Notes under the pieces: model-generated
What the model was told of the DNA's origin: nothing
The model's input: the letters and a program-made list of their open reading frames with translations, nothing else
Database searches by the model: none
Program-made: the position numbers and the translations under genes
NCBI GenBank assembly: GCA_016124665.1
Contig: WGNH01000014.1
Location: 1-64,000 of the forward strand
Length of the DNA: 64,000 bases
Direction: 5' to 3'
Source of the DNA: Alphaproteobacteria bacterium
GTDB lineage: Bacteria; Pseudomonadota; Alphaproteobacteria; Caulobacterales; Maricaulaceae
In this document: positions 57,766 to 64,000 of the stretch, one piece after another
Layout: every line of letters starts with the position of its first letter
How positions within the stretch are numbered: the first letter of the stretch is position 1

Positions 57766-58167
57766 CTAAGGCGACCAGCTTTCATAATCGGCGCTGTTGG
57801 CCTGACGCTTTCCGCCCCGCGACAGCGAGCCGGAGGGTTTGTAGGCGTGCAGCGTGCCGGTGAGATTCGGCTCATGACCCTTTTCCCAGGCATGGGCGGG
57901 CTCATCGCCCGTGGGCGGATCCTCGAATGTATGGTGCAGCCAGCCATGCCAGGCCATTGGCACGCGGCTGGCATCGGCATAGCCGTTATAAACCACATAG
58001 CGCCGGATGCGGCCGTCAGACCCGGTCGCCTTCTTTTCCTCGAAATAGCGGTTGCCGAACTCGTCTTCGCCCACCTTGCTTGCACCCTTTGCAAACAGCG
58101 TCAAATAGGTGCCGGGTGTGGCATCATCCCACCAGGCGAAGATTTTTCCGATAAAGCCGAGCATCAA
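57766..58167 (-). CDS. NADH:ubiquinone oxidoreductase accessory subunit NDUFA12 family
   Basis: Homologue of the mitochondrial complex I subunit NDUFA12 (B17.2), an accessory subunit found in alphaproteobacteria. It has 133 residues. Seen: GEDEFGNRYFEEKKATGSDG, RRYVVYNGYADASRVPMAWH, GWLHHTFEDPPTGDEPAHAW and EKGHEPNLTGTLHAYKPSGS. It lies upstream of the DUF2155 gene on the same strand with a 47 bp gap. The nuo operon itself is not in the window. Confidence 0.93.
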   Translation of the reverse strand: MMLGFIGKIFAWWDDATPGTYLTLFAKGASKVGEDEFGNRYFEEKKATGSDGRIRRYVVYNGYADASRVPMAWHGWLHHTFEDPPTGDEPAHAWEKGHEPNLTGTLHAYKPSGSLSRGGKRQANSADYESWSP

Positions 58168-58313
58168 GCGCTCCTTCAGGGGTCAGAGTCGCGCCGGAAT
58201 ATGCCTATCCACACCCGATTGGTCCAGTGCGCTGTGTGGCCGTTGGGCAGTTTGCCCGTGGCGCGTATGCTCGCCCGGTAAATAACTGATTCTCCTGATA
58301 CGGCGGGGCGGCC

Positions 58314-60623
58314 ATGGCCAAGGCAAAGACACCGGTTTTTATCACCTATGAAATCGCCGATCCCGATGGCGGGGAGCCGGTGAGCATCCGCGCTCCGGAG
58401 ACATGGTCTGTAAGTGCTGCAGCCGCTCTTGCCGGCCTTTGCGATATTGATCGCCCGGTAGAAACGAAAATCCGCAAGGGCACGAAGGGGCCCGATGCGT
58501 TCCGCAAGCGGGAAGCCGTGGGCTGGGAACGGGCGCCGGAGCGCGATGCCGAAACCGTCATCGACCGGATGGCCGCCCACTTCGCCAAACCCACAAAAGA
58601 CGAAAAAATGGTTGCCGCGCTCAAAGCCGACCTGATGGCCCGGCGGATTTCGCCGGCATCTGATCTGTGGCGTCATGCCGGCGTTGATCTGGCCTATGGC
58701 GATGCGCTTCCGGCGGCGGCAACAGCCAAGGCCAACCACGTCATTGCGGCAGAGAGCGGTGAAGCGCGGTCACTTGCCCGGGATATCAGCAATGCGCGGT
58801 TACGGGCTGCCATCACCGATGTCGGCGCGCGCGTCTTACGCGACCGGTTGAGAGCGATTGGTGAGGCCGTGGCGCAGTGCGCGGGTGAAATGGATGACTG
58901 CCTTGACCCGGCGCACAATCCGGCCCTGAAGCGCGCCCTGCAGGCCGCCAGACGCGATGGCGCGCCGGATGAAGCGATAGAGCATGCCCTCGCGCTTGCG
59001 CGTCAGGGCGAATTTGACGAGCCTGACCTCGGATTTACGCCTCTCGCCGTGGCGGCGTCCTCCACCCTGCACATCCCGGCTGCCATGCTTGAAGCGGAAG
59101 CGGACGATTCGTCCTGGGCTTTCCATGACGGCACAGAAATACCGGCACGCTCATGGTGGATGGATATTGCGCAATCGGTCTGGAGTTTCGGCGCGCCGGA
59201 CTTCCGCTTTGCCGATGCCCGCCCCGCTCCGGGACCGGTGCTATATCTGAACCTGCCGGCTTTCGGTACTGATGCGGACACCGTCAGCAAGACGGTCCGC
59301 CTGTGGGCCGACGTATTGCGCGCCGGTGCCGGAAAGTCCGCGCCCGCCGGAACGATTTCGCTGACCGGTTTTGCGGCCCTGTTTGCACAGTCCGGCCTGC
59401 CCTATGACAGTGAGGATGCACATAAGCTGGCGGACGACATCGCAGCTGCGGCCATGGCTGCGGCTGGTGACCGCATTGTGATCGCCGTGCTCGAGCCCGA
59501 GGGTGAGATCGCACGGCTGATGGAAGCGGATTCGCTCGGGTTTGCACCGCTGAATGATGTGCTTGTGAAGACTGCCTCCGGGCGCGAGCTTCGCCCTTGT
59601 GTGATTTCAGGTCTGAAGACGCTGGGCCTTGGCATGACCGACAAGGGCGCGATGACCGCCTTTGCCCGCCCGGCACCGGACGCCGTGATCATGCTCGCGG
59701 AAAAGCTGGAAGCCATCCTCAACGGCCCGGCGCCTGCGCATCTGACCCTGCCGGGCGATGCCGGCCCCGATCAGGCCGCGCGGCTGATGCGTCAGGCGGG
59801 CAAGGCCGGGTTGTCCGCGGTAAAAATCGAACGTCAGGGTTCAGGACTGACGGCATTGCTGGACGGAATCGACGAGGATCTCGAGCCCGGCGAGGAACGC
59901 ATTGTCGAGCGGATCATCGAGAAAATCGTCGAAAAACCGGTCAATCGGCGCAAAATGCCCGACCGCCGCAAGGGCTATATCCAGAAAGCAACGGTCGGCG
60001 GTCACAAGGTCTATCTGCATACCGGCGAATTTGACAGCGGCGAGCTGGGCGAGATTTTCATCGACATGCACAAGGAAGGCGCTGCCTTCCGGTCGCTGAT
60101 GAACAATTTTGCCATCGCCATTTCCATCGCACTGCAATACGGCGTGCCGCTGGAAGAATTTGTCGACGCCTTTGTCTTCACGCGGTTCGAGCCAGCGGGC
60201 GAGGTCGAGGGCAACGACTCCATCCGTCATGCGACCTCCATTCTCGATTATCTCTTCCGCGAACTGGCGGTCTCCTATCTGGGGCGCGATGACCTGGCCG
60301 AAGTGCAGCCGGATCTGTCTGGCGGTATCGGCCGGGGTGTTGCGAAAGAGAAAATCGTCCAGGAAGACGCGTTGCGTTATATCTCCAAGGGTTTCTCGCG
60401 CGGGCAATTGCCTGACAATGTGGTGATGCTCACCGCAGATATGCGAAAGGCCAAGGCCGACGAGCGCCAGACAGGCCAGGCCAGCAGCGAGATATTGCCA
60501 CCGGACAGCTATGATGGTGATCCCTGCCCGGAATGCGGGCATTTCACAGTGGCACGCCTGAATGACGGCACGCTGGATTGTCAGGCGTGCGGCTGGAGCA
60601 AAAGAAGCGAAAGCGGAAGCTGA
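58314..60623 (+). CDS. NrdJ-derived protein: decayed ribonucleotide reductase barrel with intact TSCPD and zinc-ribbon ends
   Basis: A 769-residue protein related to the C-terminal two thirds of B12-dependent ribonucleotide reductase. The TSCPD domain is well kept ([20 protein letters not shown] at about residue 543, [20 protein letters not shown]). It is followed by a C-terminal zinc ribbon (Cys738, 741, 756, 759). The middle keeps an RNR-like skeleton, as in [20 protein letters not shown], the counterpart of a barrel segment of NrdJ. But the SNPCSE-type catalytic Cys, the radical-site Cys and the B12-region signatures are absent. Normal NrdJ has about 1200 residues. It is read as one intact frame with neighbour-like codon use, so it is a stable protein and not a wreck. 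A regulator or scaffold role is a guess. Confidence 0.8.
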   Translation: MAKAKTPVFITYEIADPDGGEPVSIRAPETWSVSAAAALAGLCDIDRPVETKIRKGTKGPDAFRKREAVGWERAPERDAETVIDRMAAHFAKPTKDEKMVAALKADLMARRISPASDLWRHAGVDLAYGDALPAAATAKANHVIAAESGEARSLARDISNARLRAAITDVGARVLRDRLRAIGEAVAQCAGEMDDCLDPAHNPALKRALQAARRDGAPDEAIEHALALARQGEFDEPDLGFTPLAVAASSTLHIPAAMLEAEADDSSWAFHDGTEIPARSWWMDIAQSVWSFGAPDFRFADARPAPGPVLYLNLPAFGTDADTVSKTVRLWADVLRAGAGKSAPAGTISLTGFAALFAQSGLPYDSEDAHKLADDIAAAAMAAAGDRIVIAVLEPEGEIARLMEADSLGFAPLNDVLVKTASGRELRPCVISGLKTLGLGMTDKGAMTAFARPAPDAVIMLAEKLEAILNGPAPAHLTLPGDAGPDQAARLMRQAGKAGLSAVKIERQGSGLTALLDGIDEDLEPGEERIVERIIEKIVEKPVNRRKMPDRRKGYIQKATVGGHKVYLHTGEFDSGELGEIFIDMHKEGAAFRSLMNNFAIAISIALQYGVPLEEFVDAFVFTRFEPAGEVEGNDSIRHATSILDYLFRELAVSYLGRDDLAEVQPDLSGGIGRGVAKEKIVQEDALRYISKGFSRGQLPDNVVMLTADMRKAKADERQTGQASSEILPPDSYDGDPCPECGHFTVARLNDGTLDCQACGWSKRSESGS

Positions 60624-60628
60624 GGCGG

Positions 60629-62527
60629 CTAGTTTTCAGTCTCTCCGGCCGGGCTGAGCGGTGTGCGCGGAAAGCCCAGATCACCCCGCGGCGGCCATTC
60701 GAAATTGGCTTGCGCCAGGCGGCGTGAAAAATCCGGAACCGCATTGCGGTCAAACGGCGCCCCGCAGCGGCAGGAGTCGATCGCCGTCATCAGATCCAGA
60801 TAGCCATAGGGCCGGGCATCGATTTCGGCCGCCACGGCGTTGGCGGCCTCGGTATCGCCCATCCAGGTCAGAAGGATAAGGTTGAACCAGGCGGCGTCTT
60901 CGGAAAGTAATGGCGTGAGGACCTCGCGGGCTGTATCGCCGCCGCGGCGGGCCGCCAGCCGGAGCGATTCCCATTCCCAGTGAGGCTGCAGCATCGCTTC
61001 AGCATCCCCGAGCCGGCCAAGGCCCAACAGCGCGTCAAAGCCGACGACTTCGGCTTCGTAATCCATGCCGCGTTCTGTCAGATCGGCGGCCCAGTCCAGT
61101 GCTTCCTCGTAATCGCCCCGCACGATCAATGTGTTGCCATAAAACAGCCGGATCATCGGATTGAGCGGATCGCATTCAACCAGTCTCTCAGCATAAGCGA
61201 GGCGTTGATCCATATTGCCGTAAAGATAGGCAAAATCCTGTGTCCAGTTGTCATGCGCACAGATATCCGATGTGATCGCCTGCTCCAGCGTTTGCCGGGC
61301 ATAGGTCCAGTCTTCGGAAAACAGGATTTCATTCACCGCGACAATGGCGCGCCGTGTGTCATCGGATGCCGAGTCATAGGCCAGCTGCAGCAATTCGCCA
61401 TGACGTGCCCGGGCCTGCTCCCGCGCTTCGGCATCATCCGCCAGCGTCCCGTCACTCAGCAGGTGCCCATACCAGTCGCTTTGCAAAAGATAGGCTTCGG
61501 AGAAATCCGGCGCGAGCTCGGTCGCCCGCGCAAAATGCGCATCCGCCTGTTCAAGGAAGCGGTTCGTATCCTCTTCCTCATGCGCCCGGTCCCACAGGCT
61601 CTTGCCCTGCTGGAATGCGATGAAGGCGTCGATATTGCGCGTTCCGGAATTTCGCATCTGCCGGCGATTATCCTCGCTGAGCACGACATTGAGCACGGCC
61701 GCAACATTCTCGGCGATATCCTCCTGTATCTCGAAGACATCTTCCATCGTCCGGTCATAGGTCTGGGACCAGAGATGGACATCGTCGGAAGCGCGGATCA
61801 GCTGGACCGTGATCCGGACCTGCTCGCCTGACCGGCGGACCGAACCCTCCATGACATGGGCCACGCCAAGGCTCGCGGCGATCTCCGGGATTGATGGCAA
61901 ATCGCGGCCGCGGAACTGGAAGGCAGAGGTTCTGGACGTCACACGCAAATCCGGAAGAGCGGCCAGCGAATTGAGGATTTCCTCGGTCAGCCCGTCCGCA
62001 AAATAGGCGTCACTCTGGTCATCCGTGAAAGGCAGAAAAGGCAGAACAGCGACCGAGAGTTCGTTCGGTATAACCATCTCGCTTTGCGTTTCTGCGCTGC
62101 CGGATTCGCCGCCCGCCGGGGTTACGATATTTACCTCGCCGTCATTGCGTGCCAGTGGCGGCGCGCCTGTCCGGATGGTGTTGCTGATCGGTTGCCAAGC
62201 GAGCAGGCCGGCAAACAAGACGATCGCGCCCATAATGGCAAAATCCGCCAATCGTGGTGGCGGCAATACGTCGGCTTCGCTGGCATTGAGCCGGCGGGTG
62301 GCCTTGATGCCCTCGGGCGTCAACTCAAACGTCCAGGCGACAAATACCACAACAGGGAAAGCCGCCACCAGGACGATCAAGGCTACGCTGTCAGCCCATG
62401 CGGGAAAACCGGCAGCGCTTTCAATGCCCTGAACAACCTCGAACGTGACCCATGCGACGGCCAGATATCCGGCGATGATCCGGAACACATCCCGCCGCCG
62501 GAGCTCGTTCAGCAAGCCCCCGATCAC
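60629..62527 (-). CDS. Membrane protein with TolB-like domain and TPRs
   Basis: A 632-residue membrane protein. Three hydrophobic segments lie in the first 125 residues: FRIIAGYLAVAWVTFEVVQG, VALIVLVAAFPVVVFVAWTF and FAIMGAIVLFAGLLAW. A TolB-like domain follows (about 155-285: SVAVLPFLPFTDDQSDAYFA, DGLTEEILNSLAALPDLRVT, VEGSVRRSGEQVRITVQLIR-like MEGSVRRSGEQVRIT). TPR-like helices then make up the rest (about 300-600). Proteins of this layout often carry a DNA-binding or adenylate cyclase domain in front; here there is none. The tail has C-R-C in DSCRCGAPF. Function unknown. It is convergent with the NrdJ-like gene (5 bp apart). Confidence 0.85.
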   Translation of the reverse strand: MIGGLLNELRRRDVFRIIAGYLAVAWVTFEVVQGIESAAGFPAWADSVALIVLVAAFPVVVFVAWTFELTPEGIKATRRLNASEADVLPPPRLADFAIMGAIVLFAGLLAWQPISNTIRTGAPPLARNDGEVNIVTPAGGESGSAETQSEMVIPNELSVAVLPFLPFTDDQSDAYFADGLTEEILNSLAALPDLRVTSRTSAFQFRGRDLPSIPEIAASLGVAHVMEGSVRRSGEQVRITVQLIRASDDVHLWSQTYDRTMEDVFEIQEDIAENVAAVLNVVLSEDNRRQMRNSGTRNIDAFIAFQQGKSLWDRAHEEEDTNRFLEQADAHFARATELAPDFSEAYLLQSDWYGHLLSDGTLADDAEAREQARARHGELLQLAYDSASDDTRRAIVAVNEILFSEDWTYARQTLEQAITSDICAHDNWTQDFAYLYGNMDQRLAYAERLVECDPLNPMIRLFYGNTLIVRGDYEEALDWAADLTERGMDYEAEVVGFDALLGLGRLGDAEAMLQPHWEWESLRLAARRGGDTAREVLTPLLSEDAAWFNLILLTWMGDTEAANAVAAEIDARPYGYLDLMTAIDSCRCGAPFDRNAVPDFSRRLAQANFEWPPRGDLGFPRTPLSPAGETEN

Positions 62528-62750
62528 GTGACCTGTCCCTCTACGGTCATTGAGGGTTCAGTGGCGGTCACTGCCCGGAACACATTCCTGTTCTGAAGTG
62601 ACTTGAACAAAACGGCCATGGAGCCTCCCCTGCCGGGTGAAATGGCACGGATTAATGTTTAACTCAATGAAATCCACTAATAATGCCGGAGCGTGAGTGC
62701 GGCACCGCGCTTGCACGTGTCAGGGGAATTCCTGAAGGGAGCGATCCAGA

Positions 62751-63236
62751 ATGAAACGTCTCGCGATTCTTGTGGCCGCATTGATGATTTCGAGTCCGTC
62801 CGCCCTGGGCCAGAATGCCGGTGAAATCGATCGGGTTCAGTCCGGAGCGTCCTGCCCGGGCTGTAATCTGTTCCAGGCGGATCTCTCCTACCGTGATCTG
62901 CCACATATTAATCTTTCGGGATCGCGTTTGCGGCAGGCCAATCTCAGCCTGGCGACGATGAACGGGGCCAATTTCAGCCGTGCCGATCTGTCGGTGGCCG
63001 ACCTGTTCGGCGGCCGCTTCACAGGGGCCAGCTTTGCCCATACGAGCCTAAGGGATGCCAATCTGGTCGGTGGCTATTTTGGCAGCGCGGATTTTTCGGG
63101 AGCGGATCTGACCGGAGCGATTCTGTCCGGTGCCGAAATGGAAACCGCGCGCGGCATGACCCAGGCACAGCTCGATACAGCCTGTGGAGATCAGGACACA
63201 CGTCTTCCCGCCGGCTTGCGGATTCCGGTTTGCTGA
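62751..63236 (+). CDS. Exported pentapeptide-repeat protein with CxxC head
   Basis: Exported protein of 161 residues. Signal peptide MKRLAILVAALMISSPSALG with cleavage near QNA. A CxxC pair (SGASCPGCNL) directly precedes pentapeptide repeats of the A(D/N)Lxx type: FQADLSYRDLPHINLSGSRL, RQANLSLATMNGANFSRADL and more, about 18 units, to about residue 135. A closing TQAQLDTACGDQDTRLPAGL segment is typical of such families. The repeats form a four-sided beta-helix. The role is unknown. A second such protein follows 71 bp downstream. Confidence 0.88.
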   Translation: MKRLAILVAALMISSPSALGQNAGEIDRVQSGASCPGCNLFQADLSYRDLPHINLSGSRLRQANLSLATMNGANFSRADLSVADLFGGRFTGASFAHTSLRDANLVGGYFGSADFSGADLTGAILSGAEMETARGMTQAQLDTACGDQDTRLPAGLRIPVC

Positions 63237-63307
63237 CAGGCAGCTAACGGGGGGCTTACAGCGATTTAAGTCGAATATTTCCCGGAATTGCTCTAATTGC
63301 TTATCGC

Positions 63308-64000
63308 GTGAAAAGATTTGTCTTTTATATCCTGGCCGGGATCGGCTTTCTGACGGGAAGTGCGTTTGCAGGCGATACGCACCCGCACAGAACCATCACC
63401 ATTTCGGGTGAATGCCGCAGCTGTGAGCTGGCGCGTGAAAACCTTTATGGGGCCGAGATACTGGGCGCCCTGTTCATTGATGCCAATCTCGACGACACCA
63501 ATCTCAATCAGTCTCTGATTGTCGAAACGCGGTTTATGGGGTCGGAACTCAACCGCACCGACTTCACCCGCGCGCGCCTGTCCGGCGTTCTGTTTCACGG
63601 ATCATCGCTGCACGGTGCCATATTCGCGCGCGCACGCGGCGAGCGTGTGCGGTTTGACTCCTCGGATCTGAGCGGAGCAGACCTGTCCCACTCCCTGATG
63701 ATCCTCGCCAATTTCATGAATGCCGATCTCAGCGAGGCCGATCTGACATCGGCGCGCCTCTTCAATGCGCGCTTTGATGACGCCACCCTGACCGGTGCCA
63801 ATTTCTCGCAGGTCCGCATTCCCGGCGCTGTGCTGCGTGGTGTGGAAGGCCATTCGGTCCGGTTCACCGGTGCCGATATGCGCGGCGTGGACATGTCAGG
63901 TGCGGAACTGGTCGAAGCCGATTTCGAAGGCGCTGATCTGAACGGCGCCCGCCTGTCCGGAACCGTTCTGATCGATGTCCGTGGCCTGACCGCAGCCAGT
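63308..64000 (+). CDS. Exported pentapeptide-repeat protein with CxxC head (partial, 3' end outside window)
   Basis: The frame runs from GTG 63308 to the window edge without a stop (231 codons). The signal peptide (M/V)KRFVFYILAGIGFLTGSAF ends near AGD. After TISGECRSCELARENLYGAE, whose CxxC sits just before the first repeats as in the upstream paralogue, come some 30 pentapeptide units, for example DLSGADLSHSLMILANFMNA and TGADMRGVDMSGAELVEADF. It ends here in VLIDVRGLTAAS, which looks like the start of the closing segment of its neighbour. It is likely cotranscribed with the gene at 62751. Confidence 0.86.
   Translation, partial: MKRFVFYILAGIGFLTGSAFAGDTHPHRTITISGECRSCELARENLYGAEILGALFIDANLDDTNLNQSLIVETRFMGSELNRTDFTRARLSGVLFHGSSLHGAIFARARGERVRFDSSDLSGADLSHSLMILANFMNADLSEADLTSARLFNARFDDATLTGANFSQVRIPGAVLRGVEGHSVRFTGADMRGVDMSGAELVEADFEGADLNGARLSGTVLIDVRGLTAAS

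Overview
The window is a compact stretch of chromosome from a GC-rich alphaproteobacterium, by eye about 60 percent G+C. Gene order and content point to the Caulobacterales/Maricaulales (Hyphomonadaceae-like) side of the class, though that placement is inference. Supporting signs are clpX-clpP-tig, an iscR-led suf operon, anmK/tyrS next to a giant AsmA-like gene, an M23 peptidase fused by overlap to a bactofilin, prfB-mrcA-amiC-rne, an RNase E ending in a GWW motif, and aroQ-accB-accC-aat-DUF2155-NDUFA12. I see no phage, IS element, integron, CRISPR array or rRNA operon.

Region by region: 1-2925 (minus strand) carries the end-truncated clpX, clpP and a trigger factor with a histone-H1-like tail. 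2926-3800 holds repeats, a tRNA-Leu(UAG) and a 57-residue membrane protein. 3848-7599 is more accessory: a TPMT-like methyltransferase, a MATE transporter, a REP-like palindrome cluster and an exported Cys-paired protein. 7767-13556 is central and nitrogen metabolism (maeB, nnrDE, glnB, glnA plus terminator). 13659-22396 has an autotransporter, a lipoprotein transglycosylase, parE and two coupled amidohydrolases, the second without its HxH metal motif. 22515-25160 has a DEAD-box helicase and a diguanylate cyclase.

25225-33715 is the suf Fe-S assembly operon on the minus strand: iscR, an IscS-like desulfurase, sufB, an unexpected exported-looking ORF, sufC, sufD, sufS, sufT, sufA, then a GST. 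A probable IscR operator lies in front. 33806-42875 has an alpha/beta hydrolase, anmK, tyrS, a 1157-residue AsmA-like envelope protein, bcp, and the M23 peptidase/bactofilin pair. 42915-51010 has prfB with an intact programmed +1 frameshift, PBP1A, an AmiC-type amidase and RNase E. 51104-58167 has a BepA-like M48 protease, a DsbA-like protein, thiS-thiG, aroQ, accBC, aat, a DUF2155 protein and NDUFA12. 58314-64000 has a protein derived from B12-dependent ribonucleotide reductase that has lost its catalytic part, a TolB/TPR membrane protein, and two exported pentapeptide-repeat proteins; the second runs off the window.

Much of the window serves the envelope (PBP1A, AmiC, AnmK, M23, bactofilin, transglycosylase, AsmA-like, BepA-like, DsbA-like) or protein and RNA quality control (ClpXP, trigger factor, RNase E, RhlE, Aat). 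The best candidates for undescribed biology are the ORF inside the suf operon, the decayed NrdJ-like protein, the amidohydrolase pair, and the CxxC-headed exported pentapeptide-repeat pair.
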